The position numbers and the translations under genes are program-made. A stretch of 64,000 nucleotides of DNA from an uncultured Latescibacterota bacterium (GTDB lineage: Bacteria > Latescibacterota > UBA2968 > UBA8231): NCBI GenBank assembly GCA_958295495.1, contig OY282352.1, positions 5,030,049-5,094,048 of the forward strand. The letters run 5' to 3'. The first letter of the stretch is position 1; each line of letters begins with the position of its first letter. The notes beneath the pieces are model-generated. The model worked only from the letters and a program-made list of their open reading frames with translations. It made no database searches and had not been told where the DNA came from. Shown piece by piece: positions 8,510 to 16,905 of the stretch.

Positions 8510-9985
8510 ATGGCCAAAGTCGCGCCCGCGATCCACTCGCTGAGCCACGGGCTGCTCATCCTCTTCGGCTTCACCACGCTCGTGCCCTTCCTGTGGATGG
8601 TGCTCACCTCGCTCAAGAGCGAAAACGAGGTCTTCCAGAGCCACCTATGGCCGCAGGAGGTGCGCCTCGGCAACGAAGGCGACCTATTAAAGACCCGCGA
8701 TGGCCAACCGCTGCTCGACGCCCAAGGTGAGCCGATCCGCATCACCCTCGGCAACCCGGTGATACTCGGTGCTCCCGGCGACCCAATCCGCGACCAGCAG
8801 CAGCGCCTGATCTACGACCCGGACGGCCAGCCCATCCCCGGCAAAAACGTCGAAGAGCGCGGCGGCATTGCCGTGTACAAAAACCGCTGGAACCCGGTCC
8901 TCGTCGATGGTGCTCCCCTGCTGCTGACCCAAGTCCTGCGCGACAAGTGGCAGCAGCGGCTCGTGCAGCAGCGCCAGAGCTGGCGCACGGCCGAGCAACT
9001 GCCACCGGCCTCGGTCGCGCTCGCCGACGGCACCCCCCTGTTGCGCGCCGACGGCGAGGCTTATACCTACCGCGACATTTCTTGGGATCGCGTTGGGGAC
9101 CCAGTTTTGGACATCCACGCTCAAGAGCCGATTCTCGACGCCGACGGCAACACCATTCCCTTTCGCTCGGCCTTTCCCCTGCTCAGGAGCGACGACGACC
9201 CCCTGACGGAAAAACCCGGGGGCGACGTCCTCTATGTTCTCTTCCCTAATGAGGATCAATTGCGCATCGTGTACGGCAGCGACGTGTTGCAGATCAGCCA
9301 GCCGCGCTTTATGTGGTCCAACTACATCCGGGTCTTGCGCGACAAGGATATCAAGTTCTCGCTCTACGGCTGGAACAGCCTCTTTGTCGCCGTCTGCGTG
9401 ATGGTCGGCCAAGTGACGACCTCGGCCATGGCCGGCTTTGCCTTTGCCCGCCTCGAATGGCGCTACCGCGATGCCGTCTTCCTACTCTACTTGGCCACCT
9501 TGATGGTCCCCGGGATCGTCACCTTGCTGCCCAACTACGTGCTCCTCAAAAGCCTCGGCTGGCTCGACTCGTTCCAAGCGCTCATCATCCCGGCCATGTT
9601 CACTGCTTTTGGCACCTTTATGATGCGCCAGTTTATGACCGGGCTACCTAGGGGGCTTGAAGAAGCCGCTGAAATCGACGGGGCCAATCTCTGGAAGACC
9701 TTCTGGAGCATCGTCATGCCCCTGTCCAAGCCGGCGTTGATTACCCTCTCGATCTTCTCCTTTATGGGCACTTGGCAGTCCTTTACGTGGCCGCTGATCG
9801 TCACCCACTCCGAGCAGATGCGGGTCCTGCCGGTGGCCCTGCGCTACTTTGATTCTTCGCAGGGGACCAACTACTCGCTTTTGATGACGGGGAGCGTGCT
9901 GATGATGCTGCCGATGATCGTGCTCTTTGTCTTCGGCCAGCGGTTCTTCGTGCGCGGCATCCAGCTCGGTGCGCTCAAAGGCTGA
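8510..9985 (+). CDS. Sugar ABC transporter permease (MalG-like) with a ~200-residue periplasmic insertion
   Basis: 491 residues; ATG 8510 is preceded by GAGGGGAAAGG. TM1 is at about residues 12-33 and the conserved permease core resumes near residue 284 (YGWNSLFVAVCVMVGQ), with the EAA loop EEAAEIDGANLWKTFWSIVM near residue 383. Members of this family usually have about 280 residues and a short first periplasmic loop. Here that loop is about 240 residues and carries repeated Asp-Gly/Glu-Pro units: DGQPLLDAQGEPI (about 64), DGQPIPG (about 104), DGAPLL (about 134), DGTPLLRADGEAY (about 173) and EPILDADGNTIPF (about 205). This suggests a repeated beta-hairpin domain facing the binding protein. 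Last gene of the importer operon. Confidence 0.87.
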   Translation: MAKVAPAIHSLSHGLLILFGFTTLVPFLWMVLTSLKSENEVFQSHLWPQEVRLGNEGDLLKTRDGQPLLDAQGEPIRITLGNPVILGAPGDPIRDQQQRLIYDPDGQPIPGKNVEERGGIAVYKNRWNPVLVDGAPLLLTQVLRDKWQQRLVQQRQSWRTAEQLPPASVALADGTPLLRADGEAYTYRDISWDRVGDPVLDIHAQEPILDADGNTIPFRSAFPLLRSDDDPLTEKPGGDVLYVLFPNEDQLRIVYGSDVLQISQPRFMWSNYIRVLRDKDIKFSLYGWNSLFVAVCVMVGQVTTSAMAGFAFARLEWRYRDAVFLLYLATLMVPGIVTLLPNYVLLKSLGWLDSFQALIIPAMFTAFGTFMMRQFMTGLPRGLEEAAEIDGANLWKTFWSIVMPLSKPALITLSIFSFMGTWQSFTWPLIVTHSEQMRVLPVALRYFDSSQGTNYSLLMTGSVLMMLPMIVLFVFGQRFFVRGIQLGALKG

Positions 9986-10167
9986 CCGGCGTCAGAAGCG
10001 GTCTGGATCGGCGCTCCCTCGTCAACCGCCTCCAACAGAGCCGAAACCACCCCCTTGTGCTCGCCGCGGAGGTAGATCGTGATTTCTGCGGGCTCCGTTT
10101 TTGCCCACGCATCGCCCATCCGCAGTAGAGCGAACAACGCACTAGGAACCATTCCATACGTCCGCAT
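9871..10167 (-). CDS. Small hypothetical protein overlapping the permease 3' end
   Basis: 98 residues from ATG 10167, which has an excellent ribosome binding site (GGAGG, 7 nt spacing). The first ~65 residues look like a genuine protein in composition (SALFALLRMGDAWAKTEP, then AEITIYLRGEHKGVVSALLE). The last ~38 codons are antisense to the permease gene and look random, so the original 3' end may have been lost. It follows a 43-codon ORF whose stop lies 2 nt before its ATG. I do not recognise the family. Confidence 0.4.
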   Translation of the reverse strand: MRTYGMVPSALFALLRMGDAWAKTEPAEITIYLRGEHKGVVSALLEAVDEGAPIQTASDAGQPLSAPSWMPRTKNRWPKTKSTIIGSIISTLPVIKSE

Positions 10168-10168
10168 T

Positions 10169-10300
10169 TTATGTCCTCCAGCGGTGCAGGCTTCCACTGT
10201 GTCTGCTAGTCGCATCACTGTCCGCGATCGGCGTCCACGGCCCCCACGTAGCCGGCACCCGACGCACCCGACGCACCTGATACTCCCACCGCTGGATCAC
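10169..10300 (-). CDS. Very short hypothetical ORF (43 aa)
   Basis: GTG 10300 overlaps the stop of an even shorter ORF (10297-10350, 17 codons, beginning MDAGIYAEAGNG) as GTGA, and its own TAA lies 2 nt before the start of the 98-residue ORF. The product begins with MIQRWEYQVRRVRRVPATWG. Three tiny coupled frames in a row are more than chance usually gives, yet no family is recognised; they may be degraded phage-like or element genes. Confidence 0.3.
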   Translation of the reverse strand: MIQRWEYQVRRVRRVPATWGPWTPIADSDATSRHSGSLHRWRT

Positions 10301-10398
10301 CGCAGCCGCACCGCGCCGTTACCCGCTTCCGCGTAAATTCCAGCATCCATGTGGACTACCTTTCTTCGTTAACGAATCCTACGTTTAAGACGCACTGT

Positions 10399-11193
10399 TC
10401 AAAAGTGCAGCGCGGCGACAGCGGACAAGCTTCCCCTCAGGTTCGGCATCAGACCGACGGAGATGCGGTGAGCGGTGGACGGCTTGCGCCATAGTTCGGA
10501 CGCCAGTGTCGCACCGACGATAGGAAAGACAGGGATGGATGGCCAGAACACATCGGCATCAACATTTGCCAACCAAATACCTCCGATTAATCCTACTGCA
10601 CTGCCGCCTAGGGATAGGACTAGGGGCCTGATGAGGGACGTGATGGGGCGGTCGCGTGGACCAACCAAACTGACGCCAATAGCAATTCCGACCGGATAGC
10701 CGTATCGAAGAGCTGCTTCCGTTGATTTACAATAGACGGAATCGTAATCGTCGGGAAAGCAAGGTAAGCTTAAGGAGACCATCGCGACTCCTATCACTCC
10801 CCCGAGAGTTCCGGCGATTAGCCTGAGAGCAACTCGCTTACCAGTACTCATATTTTTCCTGCTCTCCGCCAGACTATCCAACGTCGCGCCGCTTCCTGAA
10901 CTGCTAGTATCTATCACTGTCAGCGTCTGAACGCGATCCAACGCCAGCGTCAGCGTCGCGGCGGCTGCAATCGTCACATCGCCGCCGACATACACCGTAT
11001 CGCGCCACGTCGTGTCTTGTTCGAGCCGACCCGCAAAGTAGCCGAAAGAGGCGTCCGGGCGCGTGTTGCCGGTATGGTTGATGGCTCGATCCGCGTCCGT
11101 ACTCGGCAGCGTCTCTGTCTTCCCGTCCACCGCACGGCCAGCCAGCAGGACCAAGACGAACCACACGACGAGCGTCAGCCTATGCGGTATCAT
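10399..11193 (-). CDS. Exported membrane protein of unknown function
   Basis: 264 residues from ATG 11193, which has GGAGG 8 nt upstream; the nine codons before it (from 11220) lack a signal. A signal peptide covers the first ~25 residues. About residues 55-95 (TWRDTVYVGGDVTIAAAATL) resemble the first turns of a right-handed beta-helix as found in surface repeat proteins. From about residue 120 the protein has three or four Gly-rich hydrophobic segments (GTLGGVIGVAMVSLSLPCFP and others), which is an odd mixture. Two Cys flank the first loop. No relation to neighbours is evident. The call rests on the start signal, the signal peptide and protein-like composition. Confidence 0.6.
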   Translation of the reverse strand: MIPHRLTLVVWFVLVLLAGRAVDGKTETLPSTDADRAINHTGNTRPDASFGYFAGRLEQDTTWRDTVYVGGDVTIAAAATLTLALDRVQTLTVIDTSSSGSGATLDSLAESRKNMSTGKRVALRLIAGTLGGVIGVAMVSLSLPCFPDDYDSVYCKSTEAALRYGYPVGIAIGVSLVGPRDRPITSLIRPLVLSLGGSAVGLIGGIWLANVDADVFWPSIPVFPIVGATLASELWRKPSTAHRISVGLMPNLRGSLSAVAALHF

Positions 11194-11484
11194 TTTGGTG
11201 GCCTCCACGGGAGTGTTCATGCTTATCGGTCAGCCCGTCGCGGACGAAAATCCGACGCTTGCCTCTCAGCCTTGTTTCTGCTTGTGGCGGGGATTGCCCC
11301 GGCATGGCACGCGCACGACCCCGTGCCGACGGACGATACCAGCAATATGATCTACCGGATTACTTGCAGGATCGTAGTGATCGCCAGCAGACCGCGCTTG
11401 CAGCCGCACGCTTCACCGCGCCTGTCCTACCTAAAGGCAGGTGAAGCAGGCGCGACAGGCCACGAGGGGTTTTCAGACCGCTTC
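11194..11484. other. Intergenic stretch with nested inverted repeats
   Basis: No gene seen. It holds two interleaved inverted pairs: CTTCACC (11411-11417) with GGTGAAG (11440-11446), and CGCGCCTG (11417-11424) with CAGGCGCG (11447-11454). They lie 30-75 bp beyond the nuclease stop codon on the minus strand and might end that transcript, but no U-run follows. Confidence 0.35.
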
Positions 11485-12288
11485 TCAAAGCTCTGCTTCG
11501 GGAACCTGCTCCCAGTCCAGCTCGTCCTCGTCAATGTCCCAATCGTCGCTCCGCGCCGCTGGCCGGTTGCAATAGGTGTGAAATTCGCAGCGCTGGCACT
11601 CGCCCTCGTCGTCGGTCTTGGCGTACGCATCTGCGTCGGGGAGGGCCTCGATGGCGGCGAGCACCTCTGACAAAAGCGCGCGCGCCCGCTCGTGTTCTGC
11701 GGCCGAATAGGCAATCGGCCGCAGAGCCTGGGGGTACTGAGCGTGCCAATAGACCAACACCACGTCGTCGGGCGCGAGTGCGCGGCCCTCGTTCAAGACC
11801 GCGCCGGCCTCGACTAAGACGAAGCGATAGACCAGCGTTTGCCAGCTTTGTGAGTACGCGGCTTGCGCTGGCTTTTTGCGGCCGGTTTTCCAGTCGAATA
11901 TCCAAGCGCGGCCATCGTCGGCTAGTACCACGCGGTCGAACTTGGCGACGAGACGCCGGCCAGCTAGGGGCACGGAGAGCATGGTTTCCCCAAACACCGT
12001 CCCTGTGGGTGCGGTCGGCGGCTGCGCGCGCCAATTGCGCCACCAAGCGGCCAACAGCGAATCGCGGCTGCGCTGCACCGCGGCCTCCACATCCATGCCC
12101 AAGCTCTCCTGCAACACGAGCTGGTGGAACGCCCGCCCCCGGTCGGCGGCGGCCTCCCACGCGTCGAGTTGGTCGGTCAGCGGTGCTGGCCACGCCAACC
12201 GCTCGACATAGCGCAACAGGAACTGCCGCCGACAGCGCTCAAAGGCCGTCAAGCTGCTTTGGCTATACTTGAATCCTTGGGGTATCAT
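11485..12288 (-). CDS. PD-(D/E)XK nuclease with AddB-type iron-sulfur cysteines
   Basis: 267 residues from ATG 12288 (AGGA 9 nt upstream). The RecB/AddB-type nuclease signature is the FDWKTG motif near residue 129 followed by the Gln-rich QSWQTLVYRFVL helix. Four cysteines match the AddB iron-sulfur staple: one near the N-terminus (FERCRRQF, about residue 19) and a C-terminal C-x2-C-x5-C (ECQRCEFHTYC, about 228-237). In AddAB this nuclease is fused to the degenerate helicase subunit; here it is a separate protein. The two helicases lie upstream on the same strand, with a broken DUF4160 gene between. It should degrade or process DNA ends together with them. Confidence 0.88.
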   Translation of the reverse strand: MIPQGFKYSQSSLTAFERCRRQFLLRYVERLAWPAPLTDQLDAWEAAADRGRAFHQLVLQESLGMDVEAAVQRSRDSLLAAWWRNWRAQPPTAPTGTVFGETMLSVPLAGRRLVAKFDRVVLADDGRAWIFDWKTGRKKPAQAAYSQSWQTLVYRFVLVEAGAVLNEGRALAPDDVVLVYWHAQYPQALRPIAYSAAEHERARALLSEVLAAIEALPDADAYAKTDDEGECQRCEFHTYCNRPAARSDDWDIDEDELDWEQVPEAEL

Positions 12289-12299
12289 CGGTGCTGATC

Positions 12300-12524
12300 C
12301 TAGCAACTGATGTTACGTACTCCTGCCGTGAGAAACGAGACAAGAGCGTACCGTTGCGGCAGGGCCTCACTCCTCAATGGGATCGGCGTAACGTCAGTTA
12401 GTAACATGGCCCTTGAAGTCGAAGATGGCCTTTTCCCAGCATACTCAGCATGAAAGTGAGGCGGATTATGTTCAGCGTAGAACATCCTGATAACGATCGC
12501 GAAAAATCGCGAATTTTCCGGCAT
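12300..12524 (-). pseudogene. Broken DUF4160 gene
   Basis: ATG 12524 has a strong ribosome binding site (CAGGAGG, 7 nt spacing). The first 31 residues match DUF4160 proteins, with the diagnostic FYAEHNPPHFHAEYAG stretch. At the A-run near 12431 the frame is lost: the expected continuation (AIFDFKG) is found in the -1 frame and soon meets a stop at 12394-12396. The original frame stays open to 12300 but with non-family sequence, part of which (LTDVTPIPL) may derive from a DUF2442 partner start. DUF4160 and DUF2442 genes usually occur as a small toxin-antitoxin-like pair. Confidence 0.6.
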
Positions 12525-12604
12525 CTTCAGTCCTCCTGTCTTGCCAAGTCCCGCTAATGTGCCGCCGCGGTACAGACGACATTGCGGCCCATGAGTTTGA
12601 CATT

Positions 12605-14818
12605 TCATTGCGAATTTCGGCTGCGGCCCTGCTGCTCGCAATAGAGTTGCAACTGGCGGAACACCTCGGCCATGGGCACGACCTGCGCCCGCGTGGCGCG
12701 CGGAATTTGGCGACTCCAGCTCAGGACCAAATAGCGCCGCGCGCGGGTGATGGCCACGTAGAGCAACCGCAGCCGCTCGGCGATCACCTCGGCGTGGGAG
12801 CGATCGGTGGCCGACAGCCGGCTCGACCCGATTTCGCCGAGCAGGTCCAACAGCTCAGCCCGCGCATCCTCGCAGGGATCGCCGCCTAAAAACTCGTATT
12901 CGCCCAAAAACCAAGCGTCGAGGTCGTGGGGAAACCAATCGCCATCAACCCCCATGACATAGACCAAATCCCACTCCATCCCCTTGGCCTTGTGCATGGT
13001 CGTCAGAAAAATCCGCCCGGGCTGAGGTGCTAATGCGTCCTCTGCTACGGCGAGTGCGCCCGCCCGGCCTTGCACGGCCTCGCTCAGTTCGCGCACCAAC
13101 TCGGGCAATTGCCATTCTGCGTTTTGGTCGGCGCGGGTGCGCACATAAACCGCGAGTTGCTGCGCCCGCGCCATATCCTCTTCCTTTAATAAATCTTGGG
13201 CAACCGTCATCAGGAGCTGATCTACCGGCAGCGCGACCGCCCGCAGCCAGCGCCGCAGATAAGCACACAGCAGGTCAATGGCTTCCAAATCCTGCGGCTC
13301 AATGTGATCCACCGGGGGTAAGGCCGCTTCCATGCGCTGGCCGGCCTCCGGGTAGAGCAGTGCTTCGGGCCGATAGCAACTGCGCAGCAGCATGGCCACA
13401 GCCTCCTCGTTGCCCGGCCCACTCGGCCCGGGCCAAAAGCCGACCAAGGCGCGGTAGGATCGCTCCAACTGGTTGCGCTGCAAAGGCTCGGCGAGAAAGC
13501 CGAGCACCGCGCATAAAGCCTCGCCCACCCGCCGCGCCGAGCGCGGGCTTTGCAGCACCTCGTCGAAGTCCGCTCCGGCTTGGCGCAAGCGCTCGGCCAT
13601 GTCGTAGCCGATGCGATTGGTCGGCACCAACACCGCCACCGTCAAGCTCGGATTGCGCTCGGCAAAGCCCTTGGCCCGGCGCACGATGCTGTCGAATTCA
13701 TCGTGGCGGTTGTTGTATTCGCGGAACCCTAGGGCACTGTCGGCGTCCGCGGGGTTTTGCTGGGGATCGCCGCAGTCGGTGGGCTGCATCTGTTGGGGCC
13801 GGAAAGCGCGTTGGCGCACCTCGGCCAGCGGGTGTTCGACCGAGGCCCATTCAACTAGAAAGTTGGCCAAGTCCATGATCTTGGGGGCGCAGCGGCCGGA
13901 GATCGTCATCTCCGCGACCGCGACGTCATCGCGCTCCAAGAAGCGGCGCAAATAGCGCGGATCCGCCGCAGTGAAGGTGCTCATAATCGCTTGATTGGGG
14001 TCGCCGACCCGGATCCAATTGCCACCCGGCCCCACCAATAGCGCAATCAGCTCCTCCTGCAAGGGAACGCTGTCTTGTGCCTCGTCCTCCAAGACGAAGG
14101 GCCAACGCCGGCGGTAGCGGCCGCACAAATCCGGGTATTGCTGCAACATATCTACGGCCATCCACACCAAGTCGTCGAAGTCGAGGCCGCCGATGGTCTC
14201 GACTTGCTGCTGGTAGAGCCGGTAGATTTCCGCGCCGATCCGCAAAAATGGCTCGCCGTCCTCCCGGCCGCCGAGCCGCGCCAAGAGGTCCTCGGCCCGC
14301 AGCCGGCGGTTCTTGGCCGTGGTGATGACCGTGCGGACGACTTTCCGCGCAATGTCGCGCCACTCCTGCTCCCACCGCTGATCCACGTATTCCCCAGGCC
14401 CCAACCGGCCCCACACCCCCTTGTTGTCGTCGTTCCAAGTCCGCACCGCCTTGTCGAGCAAGCTATCGCTGGCGCGCTCGTCGAGCACCACAAACTCGGC
14501 TGCGGCCCCCACCAGCCCGGGATTGGCTTGGACGATGCCGTAGGCCAAGCTGTGCAAGGTCCGCACGTCGTAGCCGACTTGGAGCAGCTCCATCTCTTGC
14601 AAGCGCTGGCCGATCCAGGCGCGGACATTATCCACAGCCGCGTTTTGGTAGGTCACAACTAGCACCTGCCCCCCCTCGGCGCGCCTCTCGGCAATCAGCC
14701 GAGTCGCCAAAGCGACAATCGCGGCGGTCTTGCCGCTGCCAGGCACGGCCGACACGCCCAGCAGGCCGCCTTGATAGGCCAAGATCTCGCGCTGGCCCGC
14801 ACGCGGCTCAAACCTCAC
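12605..14818 (-). CDS. UvrD/Rep-type SF1 DNA helicase (AddA-like)
   Basis: 737 residues from GTG 14818, which overlaps the TGA of the upstream gene (GTGA); the extra 83 codons upstream are antisense-like and overlap that gene. All SF1A helicase motifs are present: Walker A SAVPGSGKT (23-31), Q-motif-like residues before it, DEAQDS motif II (about 244), GDPNQAI motif III (about 274), KAKGMEWDLVYVMG motif V (about 616) and YVAITRARRYL motif VI (about 691). It lacks the C-terminal RecB nuclease domain of true AddA. Coupled to a Walker-less helicase-like protein and followed by a separate Fe-S nuclease, it is the probable motor of a split AddAB-like complex that processes double-strand breaks. 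Confidence 0.92.
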   Translation of the reverse strand: MRFEPRAGQREILAYQGGLLGVSAVPGSGKTAAIVALATRLIAERRAEGGQVLVVTYQNAAVDNVRAWIGQRLQEMELLQVGYDVRTLHSLAYGIVQANPGLVGAAAEFVVLDERASDSLLDKAVRTWNDDNKGVWGRLGPGEYVDQRWEQEWRDIARKVVRTVITTAKNRRLRAEDLLARLGGREDGEPFLRIGAEIYRLYQQQVETIGGLDFDDLVWMAVDMLQQYPDLCGRYRRRWPFVLEDEAQDSVPLQEELIALLVGPGGNWIRVGDPNQAIMSTFTAADPRYLRRFLERDDVAVAEMTISGRCAPKIMDLANFLVEWASVEHPLAEVRQRAFRPQQMQPTDCGDPQQNPADADSALGFREYNNRHDEFDSIVRRAKGFAERNPSLTVAVLVPTNRIGYDMAERLRQAGADFDEVLQSPRSARRVGEALCAVLGFLAEPLQRNQLERSYRALVGFWPGPSGPGNEEAVAMLLRSCYRPEALLYPEAGQRMEAALPPVDHIEPQDLEAIDLLCAYLRRWLRAVALPVDQLLMTVAQDLLKEEDMARAQQLAVYVRTRADQNAEWQLPELVRELSEAVQGRAGALAVAEDALAPQPGRIFLTTMHKAKGMEWDLVYVMGVDGDWFPHDLDAWFLGEYEFLGGDPCEDARAELLDLLGEIGSSRLSATDRSHAEVIAERLRLLYVAITRARRYLVLSWSRQIPRATRAQVVPMAEVFRQLQLYCEQQGRSRNSQ

Positions 14819-16890
14819 CCGCGATCCTCCTGCAAAACCTGTTGTACCGCCATCATCAGCGGCCCGTCCTGGGCCGAGCCGTGGCCTTCCGATTCGCTGG
14901 CGCAGAGGTAAATCCCGTCGCGACAGCGCAGGCACAGGCCCCGCACCAAGCGGTAGAGGTTGCGATTGCGGAGCGAGTAATCCACGGCGTCGGTCCAGCG
15001 TTCCTCTCGGTTCCAGCGCCGGGTCAGCACGTAGTGGTTGGTCAAGGGCTGGTGCAGCGGCTCCCACCAGTTGGCTGAGCCAATGTCCAGCCAGAACTGG
15101 TAGCGGGCTACGTGGCCCGAAAGCAAGTAAGTATAGACTGGCGCGACGAGGGCAATGGACTCCGGGGCCTCGTCGAGATCGACATCGGTCAGGTATTGGG
15201 CGGCGACGACCCCAGCCCCTATCATCTCGACGTAGCGCTGGCCAATGGCCGCGCCCTCTAACGCCATGGCCGGGGCCACCTCGCGGAACGAGGCGGCCGA
15301 GGCGATCAGCTTGCTGTACACCTCGGCTTCTTCAGGCTCCAGCGCGGCGTGCGACAGCACCTCCCCGAAGAGCCGGCGCAAAAAGTGGTCCCAAGGGTCG
15401 GCCGCGCCGCTGCGATACGCCTCAATCCAGGCGCGCAGAGCCTCGTAGCGAGCGAGCGCCGGCCGGCCCATCCGCTCGCCCATAGCAGCATTTAACGCGC
15501 TCGCAGGGTTGAGCTGGCCCGAGCGCGGGTCGTACAAGTGTCGCGCTATCAACTCGGCCCGCAGCCGATCGAGAGGCTTGAGCGCTCGCTCCAACGCCCC
15601 GGACAAATCAAAGAGCGAGAGCCGCTGTCCCCAATCTGGGTGGGCGAGAATGGCCAGTGCCAGACAGGCTCGCACCACTGGCTCTTCGCGCAGGGTCTCG
15701 TACCGCCGCACAATCGCAAAGGGAATGTCGGCGGCGCGAAAGGTCTCAGACAAGAGGAAGCGCAACACTCCGTCGGCGTGCGGAGCCACGACCGCGATTT
15801 CGCCTGGGGCCACGCCCTCGGCGATCTTCTGGACGATCCGCTGGGCCACGGCCTCAATCATCTGCCCTCGGTAGCGAGCCTGCACCACCTCCGCCACGGC
15901 CAGCCGCGGCGACCCTCCCGAGGCTCCGTCGGTTGCCTGGCCCAACTTCGCGCCAATGCGGTCGGCAAAGGCCACTAGGTCCCAGGAGGTACACGCCTCC
16001 GGTGCCGCGGCGATCGTCTCCTTGCACTGCTGCTGTAGCTGTGTGGCACCGGGCGCATCAACGCCCAAAAAGATGCGGAAGCCGGCTTGCGCGTCCCCAC
16101 CCAACAGGGCCGAATCGCACCTCGGCAAGAGCCGCCCCACCAAGTCACCGGCCACCGGCACCAGTTCCTCGGCCGAGTCGATCAAGAGGTGGCGATAGCG
16201 CTCGGTGAAGTAGCGCCAGAACTCCTCTTGTGCAATTAGGTGGCGATTGCAGACCTCAAAGACCAGCGACGCGTCGAGCAACCCTTGCCGCAGGCAGTGG
16301 CCGCGGTAGCGGTCGATACACGTCTGCACCTGCTCGTACACGCGCAGCCGCTGCTCTTCCCCGGCCCAGGCGCGACTCAGTCGCGGACCTACCTCCGCGA
16401 GCGCGAAATCCGCTACGGCCGCCTTGTTCAAATTGTCGAGCAATTGGGAGAGGATGCGCTGGGGCCGCAGGTACAGGCCCTCGAAATAGCCCTCGGCGAG
16501 CAGCGGCTCGACCACCTGCCCCATCAGGTATTGGGCGGCCTCGTAGTTGAGGAAAACCGGCGGCCGCGCCGGCGCAGCAAAGCCAGCCTTGCCAGCGACC
16601 AGCGGCCAAAACAGCCGCACCAGCCGAGATGCTAGCCCGTAGTACGTCTGCAGATCAACGGTGCTGTACGGACCCAAGTCGAGCCGATCTACTGCTTGGC
16701 GAAAGCGCCGCGCGGTCGCCCGGTCGGGCAACAGCACCAAGATCGCGTACCCGGGGACCCCTGCTGCAAGCAAGACCCGCAGCCGCTCGATCAGGGCCTG
16801 CCGCTGCCCCGCCACGAGCGGCCCAGCGAGAAAGCACGAGTGCCGCTCAAATAGGGGGCCGCGTACTGCCCTAGTGAATTCTGGAACCAT
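14815..16890 (-). CDS. Helicase-like protein without Walker A (AddB-like, inactivated SF1 fold)
   Basis: 691 residues. The length, its alternation of hydrophobic strands (YAILVLLPDRATARRF) and its position suggest the UvrD/AddB fold, but the N-terminal nucleotide loop reads AGPLVAGQRQ with no GKT, and the motif II position reads LLIDSAEELVPVAGD in place of DExQ. A mid-protein stretch (RYRGQMIEAVAQRIVQKI, then GEIAVVAPHADGVLRFLL) resembles the 2A domain. Such proteins scaffold or recognise DNA in AddAB-type complexes rather than hydrolyse ATP. It overlaps the active helicase gene by 4 nt and lies 15 nt after the EIIA gene. Pairs of this kind are also seen in cyanobacteria, sometimes labelled 'recombinase family protein' (from memory). 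Confidence 0.72.
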   Translation of the reverse strand: MVPEFTRAVRGPLFERHSCFLAGPLVAGQRQALIERLRVLLAAGVPGYAILVLLPDRATARRFRQAVDRLDLGPYSTVDLQTYYGLASRLVRLFWPLVAGKAGFAAPARPPVFLNYEAAQYLMGQVVEPLLAEGYFEGLYLRPQRILSQLLDNLNKAAVADFALAEVGPRLSRAWAGEEQRLRVYEQVQTCIDRYRGHCLRQGLLDASLVFEVCNRHLIAQEEFWRYFTERYRHLLIDSAEELVPVAGDLVGRLLPRCDSALLGGDAQAGFRIFLGVDAPGATQLQQQCKETIAAAPEACTSWDLVAFADRIGAKLGQATDGASGGSPRLAVAEVVQARYRGQMIEAVAQRIVQKIAEGVAPGEIAVVAPHADGVLRFLLSETFRAADIPFAIVRRYETLREEPVVRACLALAILAHPDWGQRLSLFDLSGALERALKPLDRLRAELIARHLYDPRSGQLNPASALNAAMGERMGRPALARYEALRAWIEAYRSGAADPWDHFLRRLFGEVLSHAALEPEEAEVYSKLIASAASFREVAPAMALEGAAIGQRYVEMIGAGVVAAQYLTDVDLDEAPESIALVAPVYTYLLSGHVARYQFWLDIGSANWWEPLHQPLTNHYVLTRRWNREERWTDAVDYSLRNRNLYRLVRGLCLRCRDGIYLCASESEGHGSAQDGPLMMAVQQVLQEDRG

Positions 16891-16905
16891 GATTTTGCGC
16901 TGCGC

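Noticed and set aside
12384..12401. CGGCGTAACGTCAGTTAG resembles 39962-39979 at 17 of 18 positions, suggesting a shared element end
   Set aside because: One such match is expected by chance in 64 kb, flanks are unrelated, and no target duplication or transposase is seen.
14819..15067. 83-codon N-terminal extension of the UvrD-type helicase
   Set aside because: It lies wholly inside the upstream gene in another frame, is Arg/Pro-rich, and GTG 14818 gives a normal start with GTGA coupling.
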